Assembly: GCA_030145305.1 (NCBI GenBank)
Contig: JAQYVX010000001.1
Coordinates: 186,001-250,000 of the forward strand
From: Halarcobacter sp.
GTDB lineage: Bacteria > Campylobacterota > Campylobacteria > Campylobacterales > Arcobacteraceae
DNA: 64,000 bases
Reading direction: 5' to 3'
The first letter of the stretch is position 1, and each line of letters opens with the position of its first letter. Positions 18,126 through 27,478 of this stretch are shown piece by piece. Below the pieces are notes generated by a model. That model searched no databases. It saw only the letters and a program-made list of their open reading frames with translations, and was not told the DNA's origin. Both the position numbers and the translations under genes were made by a program.

Positions 18126-20735
18126 TTATTTAAAAACTCCTCCTTTAGAACCATAAACAATTCGTTTACCATATATTTCATCAAAAGAATTAGCATTTCC
18201 TTCCATTGAAGGAGGATTAACTAATCCATATTTTTTATCAAAATCTGAAGAGTGATGAATAAATTTTGCTCTTAATAGTTTATGCGAAGGCTCATCTACT
18301 TTTTCATATTCAGCAAATTTTTCACTTACTTTGTTTAATAAATCATAATCTTTTGAAGTAAGTTTTTTAGACTTATAAAATTCTGATATTTTATATTTAT
18401 TATCTAAAAAGCTTTTTAAGGGAACTCTATCTTCTTCCTTTTTATTTTTTGATTTATCAATAGCCTCTTTATGCATTAAATCTAAAGTTATTAGCTCATA
18501 CTCCCAAGAAATTCCAGTTCGACACATATATAAACTAGAAGAAATATTATTAGGAGAATTTGATATTTTATTATAAAAGCCACTTTCCCCTTTTTCTTTT
18601 AAATTAGAAATACTTGTTACGTCTTTTATATCTATATTCTCGCAATTAATCCATTTATATTTTTTATTCCAATCTAAAACTTTTCTCTTGTCATATGCAT
18701 GAATATTGGCAATCTGCACAACTTCAGTTGAGCTAGATTTTTCATATCCTCCTCCTACATCAGCATGGGCTCCTGGAATTGTATACTCTTTTAAATTTCC
18801 ATCTTTTTTAAAAATTTCTTTGTACTTTGATTCAAAGATAGAGTGTGCTTCAAAGTTGTATCTATATTCATCAGCAGCCATTAAATGGAAAACAGAACCC
18901 ACTTTTGATTTATCAAAATGTATCTTTAAATTTTTTGAATCATTTGATTGTTTAAAACCATAGTGAGTTACAGTATCTCCAATATTAACGTGCCTAAAAG
19001 AGATACTTCTTACATCTATTTGTTCATCTTTATATTTATAATATGGATTATCATGATATATAGTTGCACTTCTAGAACCAGCACTTACCCTCTCACTGAT
19101 TTTTTCAATATCTGTTCTTAAGGGATTAAAATAAACCTTGTTATTTATTTTAGTATATAATCCATTTCTAAAAGGATAAAAGCACGAAAAAATATTTTTA
19201 TTCTCTGTATTTAAAGCGTAAGATAAATATCCATCTTTTATCAATAATTTAAATTCCTCTTGAATAGAACATACAAATTGTCTAGCTTCTGCTGCTCCTC
19301 TACTAAATCCAAAGACATCAAATACTAATTCATCTATATGAGTAATTTTATTTTTTCTTATTTTTTTTACTATTTTCTCACAAGTATATATAATATGAGC
19401 ATCAACTCCAGTTTGCCCCAGCCCTAATCCTCCACCAAAAATTGAATCTTTATCCAAAGATTCTCTATCATTAGGGTCAGTTGTTCCAGAACCTACTGCA
19501 TAAACTTTTAATCTTTTTAAATCATATTTGTGGGCATTTTTATTTACACTATCATTTCCTTCATAGTGTTCATAAAGTCTTTTTATATTTGTATATCCAT
19601 TTGTATAACTAGTATCATTTCCTTTTGAAGGAGTTATATTTTTAATAATAAATTTTTCTATTTCTTCTTCTGTTCCCGTAACACCATTTATTCCTTTTAT
19701 ACTTTCAATAATATTTTCAAAGTTACTATCTTCATCTTTTAGTGTATTTCTTACTTCAAGTAAAAAATCAAATACTTCTTTACTATCTTTTGAAGCATTA
19801 TCTTTTCCATAGTTATTTATCAAAGTTGAGCTTGGTTCGAAATATCTTATTTTCTTTACTATTTCATCTCTTAGTAGGCTCATAATATCTGGATAATTTT
19901 CTGGGTCAGGGTGATGAGTTATAACTTCTATTGGACTGTTATATTTAAATTCACCAATATCTGGGATAACATCATCAATGTGATTACTAATATACTCACT
20001 CTGTTCTTTCACATACTTCTTATAATCTTGATAAAAATCTATATTGTACATATTGTTATTTGTACCATCAAAGAAAACTCCATACTCTACTTTAACTTTT
20101 GGCATTAAAGTTAGAGATTCTGTATTTTCTTCTAAAGTAAGTACTAATTTCATATCTTTATCATAGTTATATACATAAGATACTAATACTAAAGCATAGG
20201 CTTCTTTCATATTATTTGAGTTTAGTTCTTTATCGTATTTTTTAGCTTCTTTTAAAAGTATTTCATCACATTCTACTTTTGATTTATCTAAATAAGCTAT
20301 CCCTTTTGAGGCATCTTTTTCTTTGCTTTCTTTATCTAAATTATTACACTCACTATAAAACTTTTTTGTTTTTAAAATAGATTCTAATTTCTTTGCATAG
20401 TATATAGGTATTGATTGTAGAAAAACTAATTTATCATCCTTTTTTATTTCATTAGAAGATAATGTATTCTTTTTTTGAACTATACTTTCTTCACTTTTTA
20501 TAGCTTTTTTTACTATTGGAACATATTTAGTTTTTATATCTTCTAAGACTTTTTTATCATCACTTAAACTTCCACATAAATCTAGTACTTCTTTTTTTGA
20601 AACTATTAAATATGCACATCTACTTCTAGCATCATCTTTATGTGTTGTAGTATCTACATTTATAAAAGCTTTTCTTATTAGGAACTCGTCATTGTTATAA
20701 TGAACATTTCCAATACATCTTTCGTTTTCATTCAT
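18126..20735 (-). CDS. Tle1-like (DUF2235) lipase, putative type VI secretion effector
   Basis: This is an 869-residue protein without signal peptide. The alpha/beta-hydrolase region of the DUF2235/T6SS Tle1-like group begins at about residue 215 with VEYGVFFDGTNNNMYN. The nucleophile motif GFSRGAA (GxSxG) carries Ser478, and PGAHADVGGGYEK further on supplies the conserved acidic/histidine block. Family members are phospholipases that damage competitor membranes. The first ~200 residues match no delivery domain I recognise. The gene is translationally coupled (TAATG) to two upstream lipoprotein genes that look like immunity proteins. No T6SS structural gene lies in the window, so delivery by T6SS is inferred. 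Confidence 0.72.
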   Translation of the reverse strand: MNENERCIGNVHYNNDEFLIRKAFINVDTTTHKDDARSRCAYLIVSKKEVLDLCGSLSDDKKVLEDIKTKYVPIVKKAIKSEESIVQKKNTLSSNEIKKDDKLVFLQSIPIYYAKKLESILKTKKFYSECNNLDKESKEKDASKGIAYLDKSKVECDEILLKEAKKYDKELNSNNMKEAYALVLVSYVYNYDKDMKLVLTLEENTESLTLMPKVKVEYGVFFDGTNNNMYNIDFYQDYKKYVKEQSEYISNHIDDVIPDIGEFKYNSPIEVITHHPDPENYPDIMSLLRDEIVKKIRYFEPSSTLINNYGKDNASKDSKEVFDFLLEVRNTLKDEDSNFENIIESIKGINGVTGTEEEIEKFIIKNITPSKGNDTSYTNGYTNIKRLYEHYEGNDSVNKNAHKYDLKRLKVYAVGSGTTDPNDRESLDKDSIFGGGLGLGQTGVDAHIIYTCEKIVKKIRKNKITHIDELVFDVFGFSRGAAEARQFVCSIQEEFKLLIKDGYLSYALNTENKNIFSCFYPFRNGLYTKINNKVYFNPLRTDIEKISERVSAGSRSATIYHDNPYYKYKDEQIDVRSISFRHVNIGDTVTHYGFKQSNDSKNLKIHFDKSKVGSVFHLMAADEYRYNFEAHSIFESKYKEIFKKDGNLKEYTIPGAHADVGGGYEKSSSTEVVQIANIHAYDKRKVLDWNKKYKWINCENIDIKDVTSISNLKEKGESGFYNKISNSPNNISSSLYMCRTGISWEYELITLDLMHKEAIDKSKNKKEEDRVPLKSFLDNKYKISEFYKSKKLTSKDYDLLNKVSEKFAEYEKVDEPSHKLLRAKFIHHSSDFDKKYGLVNPPSMEGNANSFDEIYGKRIVYGSKGGVFK

Positions 20736-22120
20736 TATAATACTCCCAGCTTTTTAAGTTTTTTCTCTAAAGTTCTATCTCCTAAGTCATATGCTTTTTT
20801 AAACCAGATTTTTGCATTTTCTTTATCTTTTAGGTCTCTTTCATATAATCTTGCTAAATTTAAAGCAGCACTCTTATTCCCAAATTCTGAAGATTTTTTA
20901 AACCAATAAATTGCTTTATCATAATCTTTTTCTACTTTTTTATAATATCCACCAAGATTATTCATTGCAGTATGTCTTCCTAACTCAATACCAATTATAT
21001 ATGCCTCTTTTGCTTTTTTATAATCTTTTAAATCTCTTTCATACATCAAACCTAAACCAGCAGCACAATCCCCATAACCTTTATCTATACAAATATTAAA
21101 AATCTCTTCTGCTTTTTTATAATTCTTTGCTTTTTTATAATATATTGCTAAATCTGTATATCCTCCGACTTCTCCTAGTTCTTGTAAACGTTTAAGTACT
21201 TTTATCATACTTTTTTCATCTTTCATTTTTCTATACATATATACTAAAGTAGCAAGAGTATCAAGTTTTTTATACTCTATTGGGAAGTCCATATCTTCTG
21301 ATTCCAATGCTTTTACAAACCAATAAATAGCATCATCATATCTTTCATATCTTAAATATGCTACTCCTAAATTATGTTTTGAGGATATTGCTTTCTCAGA
21401 TGTTTTTTTTCCTTCTTTTGCTGATTTCATATAAAAATCTATAGCTCTACCTTTTAGAAGTAAATACTCTGAATACAAATTACCCAAATAAAAATATGCC
21501 TCTTTATCTCCTAGGCTTAGAAGTTTTTCATAAGACTCTTTTGCCTCATAATAATCTTGTTCTTTTATATGGAGTAGTCCTTTACAGATATAGGCTTTAT
21601 TATTTCCTTTTTCTATTTGTTCTTCATAAAAATCAAAGGCATCATCATTATCGTTTAAAGCTAAGATTCCGCCTATTTGGCAAGTCGAGTCTTTAAAGTC
21701 TAAGATAGTCATAAATAGTTCTTTTGCTTTTACTCTATTTTTTATTTGTTCATTATAAAGTCCAGCTAGAGAGTATGTAGCTTTTTTACTATTTTGTTTT
21801 ATTGCTTCTTCATATGGTTTTATTGCTTTATCATATTTTCTTTCTAGAATATACAAACCAGCTAGGTATTCTAGATTTTCTATTATTGGGTTTGCCTTAG
21901 TCTCTTTTTCTACACAAGGAAGGTATTCTTTTTTATTATTTAGCAAATCTTTACAGAGTATATTTGTATATGGTTTTTTATAGTTTTTTAGTGTTTCATC
22001 CAAGTTTATATTTGAAATATCTTTTTGTTCTTTAGGTAAAGGTATATCTTGCTCTTTTTTCTCACAAGCTGTGAATAGCAGAATTATTGTTATAAATATT
22101 AATAAGCTTTTTAATTGCAT
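20735..22120 (-). CDS. TPR/Sel1-like repeat lipoprotein, putative immunity protein (copy 2)
   Basis: The 461-residue protein has a lipoprotein signal (SLLIFITIILLFTAC, lipobox FTAC) followed by helical repeats with the A-x-x-x-L-G-x-x-Y/A-x-x-x-Y spacing of Sel1/TPR motifs (for example KATYSLAGLYNEQIKNR, AYFYLGNLYSEYL, AAGLGLMYERD). It shares one base with the Tle1-like lipase gene (TAATG) and one with the paralogue before it. Lipoproteins with Sel1-like repeats are known immunity partners of T6SS lipase effectors, and the periplasmic location fits neutralising a phospholipase. The role is inferred from context. Confidence 0.7.
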   Translation of the reverse strand: MQLKSLLIFITIILLFTACEKKEQDIPLPKEQKDISNINLDETLKNYKKPYTNILCKDLLNNKKEYLPCVEKETKANPIIENLEYLAGLYILERKYDKAIKPYEEAIKQNSKKATYSLAGLYNEQIKNRVKAKELFMTILDFKDSTCQIGGILALNDNDDAFDFYEEQIEKGNNKAYICKGLLHIKEQDYYEAKESYEKLLSLGDKEAYFYLGNLYSEYLLLKGRAIDFYMKSAKEGKKTSEKAISSKHNLGVAYLRYERYDDAIYWFVKALESEDMDFPIEYKKLDTLATLVYMYRKMKDEKSMIKVLKRLQELGEVGGYTDLAIYYKKAKNYKKAEEIFNICIDKGYGDCAAGLGLMYERDLKDYKKAKEAYIIGIELGRHTAMNNLGGYYKKVEKDYDKAIYWFKKSSEFGNKSAALNLARLYERDLKDKENAKIWFKKAYDLGDRTLEKKLKKLGVL

Positions 22121-23499
22121 TATAATACTCCTAACTTTTTAAGTTTTTTTTCTAGAGTTCTATCTCCTAGGTCATAGGCTTTTTTAAACCAGATTTTTGC
22201 ATTTTCTTTATCTTTTAGGTCTTTTTCGTATAACCATGCTAAACTTCTTGCAGCAATCGGTTCTCCTAAAGAAGCAGCTTTCTTATACAAAAAAATTGAT
22301 TTACCATAATCTTTTTCTACTACATCATAATATACTGCTAAATTTACCATCGAAGAAGTATTCTTCAAAGCAACACCCAATTTATATATTTCTTTTGCCT
22401 TTTTATAATTTTTTAATCGATAATACATTGCACCTAATCCAGCAGCACAATCGCCATAACCTTTATTTATACAAATATTAAAAATTTCTTCTGCTTTTTT
22501 ATAATTCTTTGCCTTTTTATAATGTATTGCTAAATCTAAATATCCTCCGACTTCTCCTAGCTCTTGCAAGCGGGTAAGTACTTTTATCATACTTTTTTCA
22601 TCTTTCATTTTTCTATACATATATACTAAAGTAGCAAGAGTATCAAGTTTTTTGTACTCTATTGGGAAGTCCATATCTTCTGATTCCAAAGCTTTATTAA
22701 ACCAAAAAATAGCATCATCATATCTTTTATAACTAAGGTATTCTACTCCTAAATTATGCATAGAAGATATTGTTTTCTCTGCTCCTTCTTTACCTTCATT
22801 TGCAGATTTCATATAACTATCTATGCCTCTACCTTTAAGAAGTAAATATTCTGAATACAAATTACCCAAATAAAAATATGCCTCTTTATCTCCTAAGCCT
22901 AGAAGTTTTTCATATGACTCTTGGGCATCATAATAATCTTGTTCTTTAATATGAAGCAGTCCTTTACAGATATAGGCTTTATTATTTCCTTTTTCTATTT
23001 GTTCTTCATAAAAATCAAAGGCATCATCATTATCTTTTAAAGCTAGGATTCCACCTATTTGGCAAGTCGAGTCTTTAAAGTCTAAGATAGTCATAAAAAG
23101 TTCTTTTGCTTTTACTCTATTTTTTATTTGTTCATTATAAAGTCCAGCTAAATAATAAGTGGATTTTTTACTTCCTTTTTTTATAGCTTCTTCATAAAGT
23201 TTTATAGCTTTTTCATACTCTTTTTGTAAAACATATAAACCAGCTAAATATTCTAAGTTTCCTATATTTGGATTTTCATTAGTTTTTTCTTTTACACATT
23301 GAAGGTATTCTTCTTTTTTATTTAACAATTCTTTACATAGAATAGTTTTTGGTTCTTTAAAGTTTTTTAGAGTTTCATCTAAGTTTATATGAGAAATATC
23401 TTTTTGTTCTTTAGGTAAAGGTATATCTTGCTCTTTTTTCTCACAAGCTGTGAATAAAAGAATTATTGTTATAAATATTAGTAAGCTTTTTAATTTCAT
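20740..23499. repeat. 1.38-kb tandem direct repeat (two lipoprotein genes)
   Basis: The two lipoprotein genes align along their length at an offset of about 1385 bases at their 3' ends and 1379 at their 5' ends. Long near-identical DNA stretches lie in the middle (for example around 21590-21760 and 22975-23145), with clearly more divergent blocks near both ends. This patchwork suggests recent duplication with gene conversion or diversifying selection at the ends. Confidence 0.85.
22120..23499 (-). CDS. TPR/Sel1-like repeat lipoprotein, putative immunity protein (copy 1)
   Basis: The 459-residue lipoprotein is the first gene of the effector operon. Its signal (SLLIFITIILLFTAC) and central repeats are almost identical to those of the neighbouring copy. 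The N-terminal ~120 residues and the repeats near residues 370-430 (YKLGVALKNTSSMVNLAVYY) differ most. The two genes form a 1.38-kb tandem duplication. Two diverging immunity paralogues next to one effector suggest protection against more than one lipase variant. The ATG follows AAGGAAAT. Confidence 0.7.
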   Translation of the reverse strand: MKLKSLLIFITIILLFTACEKKEQDIPLPKEQKDISHINLDETLKNFKEPKTILCKELLNKKEEYLQCVKEKTNENPNIGNLEYLAGLYVLQKEYEKAIKLYEEAIKKGSKKSTYYLAGLYNEQIKNRVKAKELFMTILDFKDSTCQIGGILALKDNDDAFDFYEEQIEKGNNKAYICKGLLHIKEQDYYDAQESYEKLLGLGDKEAYFYLGNLYSEYLLLKGRGIDSYMKSANEGKEGAEKTISSMHNLGVEYLSYKRYDDAIFWFNKALESEDMDFPIEYKKLDTLATLVYMYRKMKDEKSMIKVLTRLQELGEVGGYLDLAIHYKKAKNYKKAEEIFNICINKGYGDCAAGLGAMYYRLKNYKKAKEIYKLGVALKNTSSMVNLAVYYDVVEKDYGKSIFLYKKAASLGEPIAARSLAWLYEKDLKDKENAKIWFKKAYDLGDRTLEKKLKKLGVL

Positions 23500-23526
23500 T
23501 TTATTTCCTTATTTTTAAAAGAAATA

Positions 23527-23532
23527 ATTATA
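23527..23532 (-). promoter_or_regulatory. candidate -10 box of the lipoprotein/lipase operon
   Basis: On the minus strand TATAAT lies 28 bases before the start codon of the first lipoprotein gene, within an AT-rich stretch. No good -35 hexamer is visible, so this is a weak call. The operon has no other obvious internal promoter because its genes overlap by one base. Confidence 0.35.
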
Positions 23533-23596
23533 CTCTATATTATTTATAATAAAATAAATTATGTTGTATTCAAATGAGAATTTTTGAAGAAGAGTG

Positions 23597-23636
23597 TGCA
23601 AGTATAAACTCTTTATAAAAAGAATTTATATTTGCA
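23597..23636. terminator. stem-loop downstream of RNase Y gene
   Basis: TGCAAGTATAAA and TTTATATTTGCA form a 12-bp stem with one mismatch, 28 bases beyond the rny stop codon. No long T run follows, so it may work as a weak terminator or a 3'-end stabiliser of the rny message. Confidence 0.45.
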
Positions 23637-23663
23637 TTTATAGAATTTTCTTAAAAGAAAGGC

Positions 23664-25214
23664 TTATCTTGCGTAAGACAAGGCCCTTAGTTCTCTAATA
23701 ACATTTACTTTTATTTCTCCTGGATATTGAACTTTTTCTTCAATTTCCTTAGCGATTTCAGTTGCTAATAAAATAGCTTCATCATCATTTACTAACTCTG
23801 CTTTCACAATAACTCTAACTTCACGTCCAGCATTAATTGCAAAGGCATTTAAAACTCCAGGTTTAGAAGTAGAAATTTTTTCAACTTCTTCAACTCTTTT
23901 TAGGAAACTTTCTAAAACTTCTCTTCTAGCTCCTGGTCTTGCAGCACTTAAAGCATCAGCAGCACAAACAGCAGCAGATTCTACGTTAATTGGTTCTTCA
24001 TGTCCATGGTGGGCATAAATACTATTAATAACAGTAGCTGGTTCATCATATCTTCTACAAATATCTGCCCCTAAATCTACGTGACTACCTGGCATGTCAT
24101 GTGTTAAAGCTTTACCAATATCATGTAAAAGCCCTGCACGACGTGCAAGTATTGCATCTCCACCCATTTGAGCAGCTAAAAGTCCTGCTAAATGAGAAAC
24201 TTCAAGAGTATGAGCAAGGGCATTTTGTCCATAAGAAGCTCGATATCTTAATCTTCCTACTAATTTTATAAGTTCAGGATGCATAGTTTTAATTCCCAAC
24301 TCTAAAATTACATCTTCACCCTCTTTTAGGATATTCTTATCAAATTCAGCTTTTGTTTTATTATAAATTTCTTCGATTCTAGCAGGTTGAATTCTTCCAT
24401 CTTCTAAAAGCGCTTTAATTGTTTTTGTAGCAATTGCTCTTCTATATAGATTAAAAGATGAAATAGTAATCATATTTGGAGTATCATCAATAATAATATC
24501 AACTCCAAGTAACATCTCAAGAGCTTTTATATTTCTTCCCTCTTTACCAATAATTTTACCCTTAGTTTCTTCGTCATTTATTGGTAAATTATTAATAAGT
24601 CTCTCTGCTGCAAACTCTCCTGCATATCTTGTAACTGCATGAGAAAGCATATTGTTAACTTCTTCTTTATTCTTTTGTTCTGCAATTTTGTATTTTTTTC
24701 TAAAGATTGAAGCAATAGTTGCTCTTGAATCTTCTTTTACTTTTTCAAGCATTAAATCTCTTGCTTCTTGAGTTGTAAGTCCTGAAGCATTTTCTAATAC
24801 TTTTATTGCTTTTTCTATTTTTTCATCATAAGTTTTTTGTTGTCTTTTTAGACCTTCTTTTATTGTTGTAATTTTTTCATTTTTTTCAACAATTTCATTT
24901 TTCTGTTCTTTGATGATTCTTAACTCTGATTCTAGATGATTATTTAACTCTTTCTCTTTTTTTTCAATCTTAGAAAGCATTTCATCATATTCTCTATGAG
25001 CGGCCTTAAAATCTCTATCGTAATCTCTTTTTGCTTTAATTTGAGCATCTTTTAGAACAACTTCAGCTTCATGCTCGATAACTTTAGCTTTTGCTTTTGC
25101 TTGTTCTATATAAATATCAAATTTTGCTCTATTTATTTTTTTTACTACAAAAATTGTAAGTGCAACACTAATTATTGCAACAACAATTCCTACTACTAAT
25201 AACATCATATTCAA
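23664..25214 (-). CDS. rny: ribonuclease Y
   Basis: The 516-residue membrane-anchored endoribonuclease starts mRNA decay. Its parts in order are an N-terminal transmembrane helix (MMLLVVGIVVAIISVALTIFVV), a long charged coiled coil (about 25-170), a KH domain (GKIIGKEGRNIKALEML, about 215-280) and an HD domain with AGLLHDIGKALTHD (about 345-440). The length is exactly that of the family. It lies 4 bases after the 5-formyltetrahydrofolate cyclo-ligase gene in one unit. Confidence 0.95.
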   Translation of the reverse strand: MNMMLLVVGIVVAIISVALTIFVVKKINRAKFDIYIEQAKAKAKVIEHEAEVVLKDAQIKAKRDYDRDFKAAHREYDEMLSKIEKKEKELNNHLESELRIIKEQKNEIVEKNEKITTIKEGLKRQQKTYDEKIEKAIKVLENASGLTTQEARDLMLEKVKEDSRATIASIFRKKYKIAEQKNKEEVNNMLSHAVTRYAGEFAAERLINNLPINDEETKGKIIGKEGRNIKALEMLLGVDIIIDDTPNMITISSFNLYRRAIATKTIKALLEDGRIQPARIEEIYNKTKAEFDKNILKEGEDVILELGIKTMHPELIKLVGRLRYRASYGQNALAHTLEVSHLAGLLAAQMGGDAILARRAGLLHDIGKALTHDMPGSHVDLGADICRRYDEPATVINSIYAHHGHEEPINVESAAVCAADALSAARPGARREVLESFLKRVEEVEKISTSKPGVLNAFAINAGREVRVIVKAELVNDDEAILLATEIAKEIEEKVQYPGEIKVNVIRELRALSYAR

Positions 25215-25218
25215 AACC

Positions 25219-25755
25219 TTAATTTGTAATTATATAATCAGCTTGAATATCGTATTCATTTGTTAAAACTTTATCTGCTTTACAAAGTGTTAATTGCGTA
25301 AAAACAACAGTTGGTTTATAGTTCAATCTGTAAAAAAATCTATCATACATTCCACGCCCAAAGCCTATTCTTTTGCAAACCTTATCAACGCCCACAACAG
25401 GGACAATTGCAAGATCAATTTTTTTCTGTAAGCAAAAAGAATTCTTTGGTTCTTTTATTCCAAATTTCTTTTTTTGTAGTGGTAATCTGTATTTGACTAT
25501 TTTAAAACTATCATCAACCATAAAAGGAACAAAAACATTTTTTTGTTCTCTTCTTAGTTTATTTATTAAAGGAAGAACATTAACTTCCATTTCCATTGGG
25601 ATGTATAACAAAACATTTTTTGAGTTGTTTGCATCTATAAATTTTTTTAATTTTTTAACTGTTTTTTTATCTTTATAAAACTTCGAAAAGCGGCTTGAAA
25701 ATTCTAACTTCTTAATACACGATTTTCTAAAATCACTCTTGTGACTTTCTTTCAT
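25219..25755 (-). CDS. 5-formyltetrahydrofolate cyclo-ligase
   Basis: The 178-residue enzyme converts 5-formyl-tetrahydrofolate to 5,10-methenyl-tetrahydrofolate at the cost of ATP. The basic N-terminus (KSDFRKSCIKKLEF), the central YIPMEMEVNVLPLI segment and the nucleotide-binding/active-site motif RIGFGRGMYDRFF near residue 135 are diagnostic. It is the first gene of the pair with rny, a common neighbour arrangement in this phylum as far as I recall. Confidence 0.88.
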   Translation of the reverse strand: MKESHKSDFRKSCIKKLEFSSRFSKFYKDKKTVKKLKKFIDANNSKNVLLYIPMEMEVNVLPLINKLRREQKNVFVPFMVDDSFKIVKYRLPLQKKKFGIKEPKNSFCLQKKIDLAIVPVVGVDKVCKRIGFGRGMYDRFFYRLNYKPTVVFTQLTLCKADKVLTNEYDIQADYIITN

Positions 25756-25815
25756 ATTTAAGCCTTACTTCGGTAAAATTCTTACCTTAAAATATATTAC
25801 CAATAAGGAATTTAA

Positions 25816-26394
25816 ATGCAGTTTAAAAAAATAGCATTTTTCGTAATTTCTGCAAGCTTAATTTTTACAGCATGTGACTCTAAAAAAGAAGAGAAAACAA
25901 AAGTTGATGAAATAAAGAAAGAAATTATAAAAAAAGAAGAAACAAAAATTAAGCTAACAACGGCAGATTTACAAACAATTACTTTTGAAAAAACAGAAGA
26001 AGGAATCAAGTTTGAAAACTTTGAAAACAAAGTTATTTTATTAAACTTTTTTGCAACTTGGTGTCCACCTTGTAGAGCTGAAATTCCACACTTAAATAAT
26101 TTGAAAGATAAATACAAAGACAGTTTTGAAGTAATTGCAGTAGCTCTTGGAGAAAAAGATGGAAAATTAACAACTCCTGAAAAACTAAATGATTTTATAA
26201 GTGAATATAAAATTAACTATATAGTTACAAATAGTGAAGAAAACTACACAGCCGCTGATTTAGTGGGTGGAGTTAAAGTAATTCCTACTATGTTTTTGAT
26301 TAATCCTTCTGGAAAAATTGTTCAAAAATATGTTGGTATAGTTCCTGAAGAAATGATGGAATCAGATATAAAGAAAGCTTTAGGTAAAAATTAA
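25816..26394 (+). CDS. TlpA-family thiol:disulfide lipoprotein
   Basis: This is a 192-residue periplasmic thioredoxin-like protein. Its lipoprotein signal has lipobox FTAC, followed by a short charged linker (KKEEKTKVDEIKKEIIKKEET) and a thioredoxin fold whose redox motif WCPPC sits in FFATWCPPCRAEIPHL (about 75-90). The cis-proline region VKVIPTMFLINPSG is present. It probably keeps periplasmic or cytochrome c haem-site cysteines reduced. The stop codon overlaps the ftsY start by one base. Confidence 0.87.
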   Translation: MQFKKIAFFVISASLIFTACDSKKEEKTKVDEIKKEIIKKEETKIKLTTADLQTITFEKTEEGIKFENFENKVILLNFFATWCPPCRAEIPHLNNLKDKYKDSFEVIAVALGEKDGKLTTPEKLNDFISEYKINYIVTNSEENYTAADLVGGVKVIPTMFLINPSGKIVQKYVGIVPEEMMESDIKKALGKN

Positions 26395-27455
26395 TGTTTA
26401 GTTTTTTTAAGAAGAAAGAAGAACCTAAAAAAGTTCAAGAAGAAGTAATACTTGAAGAACTAGTAGATGAAAATGTAGAAGAAATTCAAAAAGAATCTTT
26501 TGAACAAATAGAAGAAGTTGAAAAAAAAGTAGAAGAAAAAAAAGAACTAGAAGAAAAAGAGATAGAAGAAAATGAAACCTCAAAAGGTTTCTTTTCTCGA
26601 GCCTTATCAAAAACATTTGAAAATATAAAAGCAGTTGTTCCAATCAAAAAAGAAAAAATTGCTTTTGATGATATTGAAGAAATGTTAATTGAAGCGGATA
26701 TGGAATATGAAATTATTGAAAAAGCAATGGATGGACTTCCTAGTGAAATTACAAGAAAGCAATTAAGACATAGACTTGTTATGCTTTTTGAGCATGCACC
26801 AAATGTTGATTTATCAAATTTACCAAAACCTTTTGTAAGATTGATAATTGGAGTTAATGGAGCAGGAAAAACAACAACAATTGCAAAACTAGCTTATAAA
26901 TTAAAAAAAGAAGGACATTCTGTGATTCTTGGAGCTGGTGATACTTTTAGAGCAGCTGCTATAGAACAACTTTCAACTTGGTCAGAAAAGATTAATGTCC
27001 CAATTATAAAAACAAAACAAGGACATGATGCAAGTGCAGTTGCTTATGACACAATTTCTTCGGCACTTGCAAAAAATATTGATAATGTAATAATTGATAC
27101 AGCAGGACGATTACAAACCCAAACAAATTTAAGTAATGAGCTTAAAAAAATAGTAAAAGTATGTGGAAAAGCAATGCCAGAGGCTCCACATCAAAAACTA
27201 ATGATATTAGATGGAACACAAGGAAATACAGCAATCGCCCAAGCTCGTGCCTTTAATGAAATGGTAGGAGTTGATGGAATTATTGTAACAAAACTTGATG
27301 GAACTGCAAAAGGTGGGGCTTTATTTTCAATCTCAAATCAACTGGAACTTCCAATTTTTTATGTAGGAGTTGGTGAAAAACAAGATGATTTAATAGAATT
27401 TAGTCCTGATAATTTTGTTGATTCATTATTAGACGAAATTTATACAACTGTCTAA
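26394..27455 (+). CDS. ftsY: signal recognition particle receptor FtsY
   Basis: The 353-residue SRP GTPase docks ribosome-nascent chain complexes at the membrane. It has an acidic N-terminal A domain (residues 1-60, Glu/Lys rich), an N domain, and a G domain with GVNGAGKT at 153-160 (P loop), DTFRAAA, DTAGRLQ, TKLDG and the C-terminal GVGEKQDDL. All GTPase motifs are intact. The ATG at 26394 overlaps the previous stop, so the two genes are translationally coupled. Confidence 0.95.
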   Translation: MFSFFKKKEEPKKVQEEVILEELVDENVEEIQKESFEQIEEVEKKVEEKKELEEKEIEENETSKGFFSRALSKTFENIKAVVPIKKEKIAFDDIEEMLIEADMEYEIIEKAMDGLPSEITRKQLRHRLVMLFEHAPNVDLSNLPKPFVRLIIGVNGAGKTTTIAKLAYKLKKEGHSVILGAGDTFRAAAIEQLSTWSEKINVPIIKTKQGHDASAVAYDTISSALAKNIDNVIIDTAGRLQTQTNLSNELKKIVKVCGKAMPEAPHQKLMILDGTQGNTAIAQARAFNEMVGVDGIIVTKLDGTAKGGALFSISNQLELPIFYVGVGEKQDDLIEFSPDNFVDSLLDEIYTTV

Positions 27456-27478
27456 CTAGAATGTAAAAGAGGTATGTT

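Noticed and set aside
20735-23499. Tandem repeats read as a CRISPR-like or satellite repeat
   Set aside because: The repeat unit is a complete 1.38-kb gene with intact coding frames, not short spaced repeats.
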